Shown piece after piece: positions 23,183-31,137 of a DNA stretch of 64,000 nt; positions within the stretch are counted from its first letter, which is position 1; every line of letters begins with the position of its first letter. A program made the position numbers and the translations under genes. This DNA is from Zhongshania aquimaris (lineage in GTDB: Bacteria; Pseudomonadota; Gammaproteobacteria; Pseudomonadales; Spongiibacteraceae). The notes under the pieces were generated by a model. It did no database searches. It was given only the letters and a program-made list of their open reading frames with translations, and was not told the origin of the DNA. The stretch covers positions 124,001 to 188,000 of the forward strand of contig NZ_JAHWDQ010000002.1 of assembly GCF_019312595.1 (NCBI RefSeq). The letters are read 5' to 3'.

Positions 23183-23938
23183 ATGCCAGCCAGGATGTCC
23201 CTGCGAAACCAAAGTATCGTCGCCATTAGAAACCTTAGCTACAGCAGCTTGGGCCTCATAATGTGTTTGTACTTAAGCTGGCACGCCTTATTGAGTGTCA
23301 ACTTCTTCTATGGCTTTTGGCACGACAATATTGGCATTGCCGAAACCATTGCCGAAACCGGCCCGCAGAACCGCTATCGCAGCGGCTTTGAAAAAACCGA
23401 CCGAGAACAGCGAGTCGACCTCTTTGAGCAAATTTGCACAGCAATTACCCATCAGGGCAAAGGCCTGAAAAGCATTAGCTATTCCCCGGAACCCAATACA
23501 GCTATACCGCTGCTTCACAAGGCAGAGATAGTTCATCTTCAGGATGTTGCTAATCTCATCAGTGTCACCCAAAACCTCGAACCTTATCTTTTTATACTGT
23601 GGATAATTCTACTTGCCGCATTTTTTGCCAAGTCGTGGCCGCTGCCAACGTACCGGCAACTGCTAGCGGTAAATTCTGTATTAATCATTGGCCTTAGCGG
23701 CGCGGTGTTAGCGATCGGCTGGGTTGAAGTTTTCTATGCGGCGCACCGCTGGATTTTCCCAGACGATCACCAGTGGTTCTTTTTCTACCAAGACTCCCTC
23801 ATGTCGACAATGATGCAAGCGCCCGACTTGTTCTTGTATATCGGCATAAGTATGTTCGCTTTGGCTGTCATCGCTTTTATTTCAATACACGAAGGCCTAA
23901 AACGGATACCGCAGCAGAAATTAACCACTAGCGATTAA
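23183..23938 (+). CDS. Four-helix membrane protein, possibly DUF1461-like
   Basis: A 251-residue protein. Helices lie at about 20-42, 130-148, 160-180 and 215-235. A soluble periplasmic-side loop of about 85 residues (45-128) follows the first helix. The segment AHRWIFPDDHQW followed by DSLMSTMM recalls the conserved loop of DUF1461 proteins, but the match is loose. Alternative ATGs lie at 23183 and 23195; the first has a GAG-rich stretch upstream. Its gene is divergent from the CPBP gene and precedes the monooxygenase by 158 bases. Function unknown. Confidence 0.7.
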   Translation: MPARMSLRNQSIVAIRNLSYSSLGLIMCLYLSWHALLSVNFFYGFWHDNIGIAETIAETGPQNRYRSGFEKTDREQRVDLFEQICTAITHQGKGLKSISYSPEPNTAIPLLHKAEIVHLQDVANLISVTQNLEPYLFILWIILLAAFFAKSWPLPTYRQLLAVNSVLIIGLSGAVLAIGWVEVFYAAHRWIFPDDHQWFFFYQDSLMSTMMQAPDLFLYIGISMFALAVIAFISIHEGLKRIPQQKLTTSD

Positions 23939-23983
23939 CTCCGCGCTCCGCCTCCGTATCACCTCAACCACAAGACGCTGCAC

Positions 23984-24011
23984 ATGTCCGAAATTCAACA
24001 GCGCGTGTCCG
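23984..24011 (+). promoter_or_regulatory. Tandem TGTCCG operator upstream of the monooxygenase gene
   Basis: Two direct repeats, ATGTCCG at 23984-23990 and GTGTCCG at 24005-24011, start 21 bases apart, two turns of the helix, as AraC-type monomer pairs often bind. The first extends to ATGTCCGAAATTC and differs at one base from the half-site at 28377. A possible -10 TAAAAT lies at 24043-24048 with no good -35, which suits activation. Assignment to the AraC regulator at 27246 is inference. Confidence 0.6.
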
Positions 24012-24096
24012 GCCGCCTCATAGAAACCCCTGCCCGTCTCTGTAAAATTGCAACACTCGATTTTCTTAGCGCTCACAAAAATAACAGAGGCTCTCT

Positions 24097-25596
24097 ATGG
24101 CCACGACAAGTTCAAACTCCGATGCAGGCATTACCAGCACTAGAATATTAATTATCGGAACCGGTTTCGCCGGGCTGGGCATGGCAATCCGCTTACAGGA
24201 AATGGGCATCGATGATTTCATTATTATCGAGCGCGCCAACGATGTGGGTGGCACCTGGCGAGACAATCGCTATCCTGGCGCGGCCTGCGATGTACCTTCA
24301 CATTTGTACTCCTTTTCCTTTGAACCCAACGCTGACTGGTCGCGGGTTTATCCTAGCCAACCAGAATTAGAGACATATTTACAAAAGGTCGCAAACAAGT
24401 ATCAGCTGCGTCCACATATTCGCTTTAATCATAATTTGCGCGAAGCGCGCTTTGACGACGCTAGTGGCCGTTGGCTTGTGCGCAGCAGCGGCGGGGATTT
24501 TAGTGCACGCTTCGTGATTAGCGGCAATGGCGGTTTAGCAGAACCAAAACTGCCGGATATACCCGGCGTAGAAGCCTTTGCGGGTCATCATTTTCACTCC
24601 GCAAACTGGGATCACGACTACTCGCTGCCAGGCAAGCGGGTTGCGGTTATTGGCACCGGCGCATCGGCTATCCAGTTTGTACCAGAAATTGCCGGCGTAC
24701 CGGCGAAATTGTCTGTATTCCAGCGCACCCCAAACTGGATAATTCCGCGCGGCGATCGTCCCTATAGCCGCATTGAAAAATGGCTTTTCAAATACATTCC
24801 TATTACACGCAAAATAGTCCGCGCCAAGATTTACTGCCAGAATGAATCGCGGGTACTGGGCATGGTGTTACACCCGTCCCTAATGAATTTATTTCGTCGT
24901 TCGGCTATTAAACATATAGAGCGTCAGGTGGCAGATCCCACACTCAGGCCCAAGCTAACGCCCGATTATCCCATTGGCTGCAAACGAATTTTGGTCTCCA
25001 ATGATTGGTATCCTGCACTGCAAAAGCCGAATGTAGAAGTGGTGACCAAGGGTATACGGGAGGTTCGCGAGCACAGCATTATTACCCAGGACAATATTGA
25101 ACACGAGGTGGATTGTATTATCTTCGGTACGGGTTTTTACGCCACCGACAACCCCATCGCCGCGATGATTTACGGTCGCAATGGCGAGCAATTATCGCAA
25201 ACATGGCAGAACGGCGAAGAAGCGTATTTGGGTTCAAGCGTGCACGGTTTCCCTAATTTCTTTTTTATCGTAGGCCCAAATGTCACCCTTGGTCATAGCT
25301 CGATGGTATACATGATTGAGACCCAAGTTCAGGCGATTAGTCGAATACTACAAGCTTCCGATGAAAGTAATTCTGCTACGGTTGAAGTGAAATTAGACGT
25401 ACAGCGAGAATACAATGAAGGCTTGCAAAAATTATTAGGTGGCTCGATATGGGCGACCGGCTGCGACAGCTGGTATAAACACCGCACGGGGAAAATAACG
25501 CAGTTGTGGCCCGGCTTTACCTTTACCTTCCGTCGTCGCAATAGAAATTTTAAGCGCTCTGACTATATATTTAGCTCACTACAAAATAACAACTAG
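24097..25596 (+). CDS. Baeyer-Villiger-type flavin monooxygenase
   Basis: A 499-residue class B flavoprotein monooxygenase. The FAD-binding GTGFAG is at 21-26 and the NADPH-binding GTGASA at 186-191. Between them lies FAGHHFHSANW (161-171), an exact fit to the Baeyer-Villiger fingerprint FxGxxxHxxxW. DVGGTWRDNRYPGAACD is also typical. Such enzymes insert oxygen beside a ketone to give esters or lactones, or oxygenate hetero-atoms. It is followed after ten bases by a GMC oxidoreductase gene and is clearly in operon with it. The pair suggests alcohol-to-ketone then ketone-to-ester steps on a cyclic or sterol-like compound. Exact substrate unknown. Confidence 0.93.
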   Translation: MATTSSNSDAGITSTRILIIGTGFAGLGMAIRLQEMGIDDFIIIERANDVGGTWRDNRYPGAACDVPSHLYSFSFEPNADWSRVYPSQPELETYLQKVANKYQLRPHIRFNHNLREARFDDASGRWLVRSSGGDFSARFVISGNGGLAEPKLPDIPGVEAFAGHHFHSANWDHDYSLPGKRVAVIGTGASAIQFVPEIAGVPAKLSVFQRTPNWIIPRGDRPYSRIEKWLFKYIPITRKIVRAKIYCQNESRVLGMVLHPSLMNLFRRSAIKHIERQVADPTLRPKLTPDYPIGCKRILVSNDWYPALQKPNVEVVTKGIREVREHSIITQDNIEHEVDCIIFGTGFYATDNPIAAMIYGRNGEQLSQTWQNGEEAYLGSSVHGFPNFFFIVGPNVTLGHSSMVYMIETQVQAISRILQASDESNSATVEVKLDVQREYNEGLQKLLGGSIWATGCDSWYKHRTGKITQLWPGFTFTFRRRNRNFKRSDYIFSSLQNNN

Positions 25597-25606
25597 GTGG
25601 ACAATT

Positions 25607-27238
25607 ATGGCTACTGAGTACGAGTACGATTTCGATGTCATTATTATTGGTTCCGGATTTGGTGGCAGTGTCTCGGCTCTGCGCCTTAGCGAAAAGGGTT
25701 ACTCTGTTGGTGTAATGGAAATGGGCCGCCGCTGGGGCCCCGCGAATATGCCGTCCACCAACTGGAAAGTATGGGATTTTTTATGGCGACCACTTCTTGG
25801 TTTACGCGGATTTTTCAGTTTACGTTTTTTTAAACACGTCATGGTCTTGCACGGCAATGCGGTGGGAGGTGGCTCAGTAACTTATGCAAATACTTTATTG
25901 GTACCGCCGGATTCTGTGTGGTCGGATGGCAGCTGGCAGGGTTTAGACAATTGGCAGGCCGTCATGCCCGATCACTACGCCACCGCAAAACACATGTTGG
26001 GTGTGAATAAAAACCAGCGCTTTGCGGCTGCCGACCGCGCGCTAGAAAAAATGGCCATCGCGCAAGGTAGGCACGACACCTTTTACAAAACCGATGTTGG
26101 TGTTTTCTTCGGCGACGAAGACGACGTGGGCGGCGGTAAAGTGTATGCCGACCCGTATTTTGATGGTGAAGGTCCGGAGCGCTCAAGCTGCATAGGCTGC
26201 GGTAGCTGCATGACCGGTTGTGTCCACAACGCGAAAAATTCTTTAGATAAAAATTATCTTTATCTTGCTGAGAAAAAAGGCGCACGCGTTTTTGAACAAA
26301 CCTGTGTTAGCGATGTACAACCACTAGACGGCAAGGAGGGTGGAACAGGCTACGCGATATTCACCCGTCACGGCACATCGCTAATCACAAAAAATACACG
26401 TCGCTTTACCGCTAAGAAAGTTATTTTTGCCGCGAGCTCCTTAGGTACACAGGAGCTTTTGTTCAAACTCAAGCAATCGGGGTCAATGCCCAATATTTCT
26501 GATGAACTTGGCAATCGCGTTCGCACCAATGCAGAATCCTTACTCGCGCTGCGCTTTCCTGGTGGTGAGGATATGTCAAAGGGTGTGGCTATCGGTTCGG
26601 GTTTCTACCTCGATCAATACACCCATATCGAAGCCACACGCTACGGCAAAGGCCACGATTTATTGAGTTTATTATTTACGCCCCTCACAGGTGGCAAGCC
26701 CGGTTTGCTTAGGCCGTTTTTATGGCTGGCGACGCTTTTAATGTCCCTGCTGCGTCATCCCATAAAAACGCTGCGTGCTTGCAACCCCTTTGGCTTCGCA
26801 AAAGAAACGATTATTTTTCTGTGTATGCAAACCGTTGATGGGCATTTAAATATGCGCTACCGCCGACCTTGGTATTTTCCCTTTACCAAGGTCTTACAAA
26901 CCGAGGGCGAGCCCATCCCGTCCTTTATTCCCGCCGCGAATAAATTTGTGGCTGATAGTGCCGAACAGATGAATGGCACGGGCGCCAGTATGGTGTCGGA
27001 AATATTTTTTAATATTCCAACGACAGCTCATTGTATGGGTGGCTGCGGCATGGGTGAGTCGGCAGAGAGTGGCGTAATTGATAGCCAAAACCGCTTATTC
27101 GGATATCAAAATGCCTATGTTTGCGATGGCTCTATGCTAGGTGCCAACCTCGGCGTGAATCCCAGCTTGACGATCACTGCTCTGACTGAGCGCGCCATGA
27201 GTTTTATACCGAGCAAAGGGTCTATTGCCAGCAATTGA
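25607..27238 (+). CDS. GMC oxidoreductase, cholesterol-oxidase (ChoD-like) group
   Basis: A 543-residue flavoprotein. GSGFGG (15-20) binds FAD. GNAVGGGSVTYANTL is the second GMC signature. The C-terminal HCMGGCGMG and GVNPSLTITAL supply the active-site His and Asn. Cys195, 198, 201 and 205 form CxxCxxCxxxC followed by VHNAKNSLDKNYL, an iron-sulphur-like cluster motif found in the ChoD-like group but not in classical cholesterol oxidases. There is no signal peptide. It begins ten bases after the monooxygenase gene with GGTGG upstream. Probably oxidises a secondary alcohol on a sterol or cyclic substrate. Convergent with the AraC gene. Confidence 0.9.
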   Translation: MATEYEYDFDVIIIGSGFGGSVSALRLSEKGYSVGVMEMGRRWGPANMPSTNWKVWDFLWRPLLGLRGFFSLRFFKHVMVLHGNAVGGGSVTYANTLLVPPDSVWSDGSWQGLDNWQAVMPDHYATAKHMLGVNKNQRFAAADRALEKMAIAQGRHDTFYKTDVGVFFGDEDDVGGGKVYADPYFDGEGPERSSCIGCGSCMTGCVHNAKNSLDKNYLYLAEKKGARVFEQTCVSDVQPLDGKEGGTGYAIFTRHGTSLITKNTRRFTAKKVIFAASSLGTQELLFKLKQSGSMPNISDELGNRVRTNAESLLALRFPGGEDMSKGVAIGSGFYLDQYTHIEATRYGKGHDLLSLLFTPLTGGKPGLLRPFLWLATLLMSLLRHPIKTLRACNPFGFAKETIIFLCMQTVDGHLNMRYRRPWYFPFTKVLQTEGEPIPSFIPAANKFVADSAEQMNGTGASMVSEIFFNIPTTAHCMGGCGMGESAESGVIDSQNRLFGYQNAYVCDGSMLGANLGVNPSLTITALTERAMSFIPSKGSIASN

Positions 27239-27245
27239 ACAACCA

Positions 27246-28265
27246 CTACGGCCCGCGGCCATGCTTGCGCAGTGTACCAGGCGTTTGGCCGCTCATCCGC
27301 TTATACGCTTGGGAAAAGCTAGACGCATCGGCATAACAGAGGCGCTCGGCTATTTGCTCAACGCTAAGCCTTGTGCCGGTCAGCATTTCCTCTGCGAGCG
27401 TCATCCTGATTTCGTCAACTAGCTGTCGAAATGACGTGCTCTCTGCATCCAACTTTCTGCGCAAGGTGCGCGATGTCATACACAGAGATTCGGCCACCAT
27501 CTCCATATCCATCGTCATCGGCCTTTGACGCAGTAGTATGTCACGTACCTTACCAGATATTCCTTTTCGCGCCGTGCGCTTGGCAATAAGCTCCGAGCAT
27601 TGCTTATCTAGCAAGCTAGCGGTGGCGCCGTTGCCAACGACTCTTGGCTCGTCCAATACACTGCGCGGAAACATCAAGGCGTTTTTAGACGCAGAGAATT
27701 CGACTCGCCCGCGGAAAAAACGCTCGTATAGATCACTGTGGGCAGGCCTCGCGTGTTTGAAGGTCACCCACTCTTCTCCAAGCTGCTGCCCCACTATTTC
27801 GCGCATAATTACCATCGCCGCGTGAATCTCTCGCTCGATGGAAAACAGGGCCACATCCGCAGGTACATCAGAGTTATCAAACACCAAACAGGCGCTGTCC
27901 CTCGCCTCTTCTACAACAAACCCAGAAAAGACAAAGGTTAGTTCCTGATAGGTTTGCGATAACTCAACGGCCTTGCGCACCGTTGGGCTGCTAGCCAAAG
28001 CAAAACCCCATATACCATAGGCAGACAGATGGTACCGCTCACCAGCATATAAGCCCAGACCGGCTAGCTCTGGTAACTCACGCTGTAAATTTCGAATGAC
28101 GGCCATTTCGTCACTGGCCTCGACGACCGTTTCCGGGTTGTTCAAACTCTGTTGATTTAAACCCGTATTCAGTAGCAGGGCCGATTGCTTCGCACCGTAT
28201 TCAACACCTAAGGCAACCAATATTTGGACGCTGGTTACGCTTCGGCAAAAATCCCAGGTTTTCAT
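27246..28265 (-). CDS. AraC-family regulator with arabinose-binding-like domain
   Basis: A 339-residue regulator of the OruR/ArgR-like subgroup. It has an N-terminal ligand domain (about 20-210) and a C-terminal double HTH. The latter holds MDMEMVAESLCMTSRTLRRKL and YADASSFSQAYKRMSGQTP, where the FSQAYKR/G-x-x-P pattern is the AraC signature. I start it at the ATG at 28265; 28301 is open but lies in a weakly coding extension. Relatives often activate sterol, alkane or ketone oxidation genes in response to the substrate. It lies between the oxidoreductase pair and the TonB receptor and is likely to control both through the TGTCCG repeats. Confidence 0.9.
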   Translation of the reverse strand: MKTWDFCRSVTSVQILVALGVEYGAKQSALLLNTGLNQQSLNNPETVVEASDEMAVIRNLQRELPELAGLGLYAGERYHLSAYGIWGFALASSPTVRKAVELSQTYQELTFVFSGFVVEEARDSACLVFDNSDVPADVALFSIEREIHAAMVIMREIVGQQLGEEWVTFKHARPAHSDLYERFFRGRVEFSASKNALMFPRSVLDEPRVVGNGATASLLDKQCSELIAKRTARKGISGKVRDILLRQRPMTMDMEMVAESLCMTSRTLRRKLDAESTSFRQLVDEIRMTLAEEMLTGTRLSVEQIAERLCYADASSFSQAYKRMSGQTPGTLRKHGRGP

Positions 28266-28356
28266 TATTTTTCCGGCTTTTTGGCAGCTTATTAAAATCA
28301 AGATTCACTTATTTTTCGTACACCCCTAGCTATGCAAGTCGAGGCGAATGGCGATT

Positions 28357-28383
28357 ATGTCCGCCAGACTCCAGAAATGTCCG
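28357..28383 (+). promoter_or_regulatory. Tandem TGTCCG operator between araC-type gene and TonB receptor
   Basis: ATGTCCG at 28357-28363 and again at 28377-28383 form a direct repeat with a 20-base period. The second half extends to ATGTCCGAATTTC, matching 12 of 13 bases of the half-site at 23984. The same orientation relative to the downstream gene is kept at both loci. It lies 92 bases upstream of the regulator start, so self-control is also possible. Binding is inferred. Confidence 0.6.
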
Positions 28384-28396
28384 AATTTCTACATAG

Positions 28397-28425
28397 CTTA
28401 TCAATTACACTGTGACTCGTATAAT
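28397..28425 (+). promoter_or_regulatory. Promoter of the TonB-dependent receptor
   Basis: A perfect -10 TATAAT sits at 28420-28425. Seventeen bases upstream the -35 position (28397-28402) reads CTTATC, a poor match, and the operator pair ends 13 bases before it. This layout is expected of a promoter that needs an activator. The implied leader before the GTG at 28574 is about 140 bases. The rest of the 308-base gap shows nothing further. Confidence 0.5.
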
Positions 28426-28573
28426 ACTTTTTGCGATCCGGCGTCACATTTTCGACGCCATGCTCTATGCTTAAGACTTAATAATAAATACGCAGTCCTT
28501 CGACTTTAATTTAATTGGTCAGCCTAACGACCAGATTATTGTCGTCGAGACGCTGTGACTTCAGGAGTAAGCC

Positions 28574-31018
28574 GTGGCCCGTTCAAAACTCACCCGTCAG
28601 ATATTTCTTAATACGACTCTCTGTAGCTTGACGCTGCTCACTGCCTCTTATGTGATCGCGGCACCGGCACTCGAGGAGGTGCTGGTTACCGCGCAAAAAC
28701 GCAGCGAAAGCGCCCAAGACATTCCCATTGCCGTGACCGGTGTTAGTGCCGATATGCTGGACAAGCTCGGCTTTAGAAATGCCAACGATGTGTCTGCGCA
28801 AGTTCCCAATATGCAGGTCAGTGGACCCTACGGTGATGTGCAGCCAATTTTCTCTATACGCGGTGTGAGCATGTCGGATTACAGCTCTAACCAAGCCAGC
28901 CCTATTGGTGTATACGTAGATGAAGCCTACTTAGGACCCGTATATAGCCACGGTGCAAACTTCTTCGATATCGAACGTCTCGAAGTACTGCGTGGACCAC
29001 AAGGCACGCTATATGGGAAAAACACCACAGGCGGCGCAATCAATATTATTACTCGCACCCCCGGATTTAGCGGCGAAGGCAGCACGTACATCAAAGGCGG
29101 TATCGGGAGCTATAACGCCACCTCACTCGAGGCCGGCACAGAGGCCGTATTAATTGACGACGTACTTGCCGCACGAATTTCAGGCAGTTTGAAGCGCGAC
29201 GAAGGCTATGCTGAAGTCGTTGGCCAAGATACCAACGCGGCGCAAACCGATTTCCAAGGCCTTCGCCTCAGTCTCAACTGGATTATTAACGACAAACTAG
29301 ACGCAATATTAAAAATCACCAAGTCGGGCAACGATTCCCTAAGCACGCCTGTGCGTCATGAAGCGCGCACAGATCTGCGCGGCACCGGATTAGAAGGTAA
29401 CTCCAATGGTTTTATAGACTATATCGGCTATTCAAGCGGCACCCGCAACCTCGACTTTCATGAAACTGAAGCAAACCGCATCGGCGCATTGATTACCAAT
29501 ACCGAGCTGACGGTGTTAACCATGAATTACAACGCCGACAACTACACGATTACCTCAGTCAGCTCCTATATGGATGCCGATTACTACCAGATGGCAGACA
29601 CCGATGGCAGCCCCAACGGCTTATTGGAAATCACCTGGTCTTCAGACTCTGTGAGCTTCAGCCAAGATCTACGTTTCACCTCTAATTTTGATGGCATGTT
29701 CAATATCATCGCTGGCGTTTACTACGGCAGCGAAGATTTATACATGCAAAATATTTACGACATATTCGACCAAATTCCTGATGTGAGGGTTGGTATAGCC
29801 GAGCCAGATGCTATTCCGATTTTTCCATATTTACTTGACTTTGGCATGATTGATCAGCGCCTGGAAACCAAGAAAACCACTGCAGCGGTATACACACAAA
29901 TGCGCTTCGATTTTACCGCAAATTTCGGCATGGATTTTGGGCTGCGCTACACCGAAGACGACAGCACGCTCAGTTATTTAAATATTTCACGGCTTGGCAA
30001 CGACGGTTCACCAAGGGGTAGCTATGTGCCTGGCAACACCACCGGAACAGACAATGCGTGGATCACATTGCCATTAACAACTTTCGATTTACAAAACCTA
30101 CTCACCAATCCAACAGCGCTTACCAACTATCTGCAGGCGGGTTACACACACGGGCCCTACACACTGGATTCAGCACCAAGATTGGATGCACCAGAGCAGG
30201 AGTTCACCGGTAAACTCGGCCTCGATTATCGCTTTAACGATGACTTAATGGTCTACGGTAGTGTTAGTCGCGGTTATCGCGCCGGCAGTTATAACGGAGG
30301 TGTGTACTACCAGCCACGCCCCATCGAAACCGCTTATGCTTCACCGGAGTTTATCGACGCCTATGAAGTTGGTTTCAAGGCCGACATGGCCGAAGGCAGT
30401 GTGCGTTTAAATGGCGCGGCGTTTCTTTATGACTATACCAACCAACAATTTATCAACGTGGTCGGTATTTCTAATTTCCTAGAGAACGCCGGCGGATCTC
30501 AAATTCTGGGGGCAGAACTGGAGTTGTGGGCGCGCGTTACCGAACGCCTAACATTACAGGCCGCTGCGGGTATACTTGAAACTGAGTACACCGAGTTGTC
30601 ACTTGCAAACACCCAAACTATCGCCGATCAAGAAGACCGTGTCGATCTGTCAGGAAACGAGTTAATCTCCGCGCCAAAGCTAAATGTAAGTTTCTCTGCT
30701 GACTACGACCTGCTTATTACCGAGTATGGATATTTGAGCGTAAACGCCAACGCCAACTTCCAGGACGATCAATGGTTCAGCGCTTACAACGATCAATTTG
30801 GCTATGAAAATATCCGGCAAGAGGCTTACTGGCTCTACAACGGCCGTCTAAGCTGGTATTCCAATGATGGCAGCTACAGCGTGTCGGTATGGGGTAAAAA
30901 TTTATTGGATGAAGAATACGATAGCTACGCCATCAACCTACAAGCCGGTTTTGGTTTCGACTATTATCTCCCCGGTCAGCCGCGTACGTATGGGGCAGAA
31001 GTTCAGTTTAAATTCTAA
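28574..31018 (+). CDS. TonB-dependent outer-membrane receptor
   Basis: An 814-residue receptor with a signal peptide (1-29), a TonB box EEVLVTAQKR just after it, and a plug domain. The plug contains PIFSIRGVSM, VDEAYLG and LEVLRGPQGTLYGKNTTGGA. A 22-strand barrel follows, ending in the aromatic EVQFKF. The start is GTG with CAGGAGTAA upstream. The plug pattern with VTAQKR places it in the group abundant in sphingomonads and marine gammaproteobacteria, often used for organic substrates rather than siderophores. The shared operator motif and the neighbouring oxidoreductases suggest uptake of the compound they oxidise. This last point is inference. Confidence 0.93.
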   Translation: MARSKLTRQIFLNTTLCSLTLLTASYVIAAPALEEVLVTAQKRSESAQDIPIAVTGVSADMLDKLGFRNANDVSAQVPNMQVSGPYGDVQPIFSIRGVSMSDYSSNQASPIGVYVDEAYLGPVYSHGANFFDIERLEVLRGPQGTLYGKNTTGGAINIITRTPGFSGEGSTYIKGGIGSYNATSLEAGTEAVLIDDVLAARISGSLKRDEGYAEVVGQDTNAAQTDFQGLRLSLNWIINDKLDAILKITKSGNDSLSTPVRHEARTDLRGTGLEGNSNGFIDYIGYSSGTRNLDFHETEANRIGALITNTELTVLTMNYNADNYTITSVSSYMDADYYQMADTDGSPNGLLEITWSSDSVSFSQDLRFTSNFDGMFNIIAGVYYGSEDLYMQNIYDIFDQIPDVRVGIAEPDAIPIFPYLLDFGMIDQRLETKKTTAAVYTQMRFDFTANFGMDFGLRYTEDDSTLSYLNISRLGNDGSPRGSYVPGNTTGTDNAWITLPLTTFDLQNLLTNPTALTNYLQAGYTHGPYTLDSAPRLDAPEQEFTGKLGLDYRFNDDLMVYGSVSRGYRAGSYNGGVYYQPRPIETAYASPEFIDAYEVGFKADMAEGSVRLNGAAFLYDYTNQQFINVVGISNFLENAGGSQILGAELELWARVTERLTLQAAAGILETEYTELSLANTQTIADQEDRVDLSGNELISAPKLNVSFSADYDLLITEYGYLSVNANANFQDDQWFSAYNDQFGYENIRQEAYWLYNGRLSWYSNDGSYSVSVWGKNLLDEEYDSYAINLQAGFGFDYYLPGQPRTYGAEVQFKF

Positions 31019-31053
31019 AAATGTAAACTTTGTAGTAATTCAACTTCAAGAAA

Positions 31054-31097
31054 CGAGACAAACCTTATATCGTCAGTGATGGCGATATAAGGTCTCG
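31054..31097. repeat. Long imperfect inverted repeat between convergent genes
   Basis: A ten-base perfect stem (31063-31072 with 31083-31092) is extended by CGAGA/TCTCG at 31054-31058 and 31093-31097, with a four-base bulge on the left arm. It lies in the 119-base gap between the stops of the receptor and the Na/Pi transporter. No T-run follows on either strand, so it is a strong hairpin that may act as a barrier or terminate with help from Rho. Confidence 0.6.
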
Positions 31098-31137
31098 GTT
31101 ATAAATGCGAATTAATATTTCCTCACAATAAAGTTGA

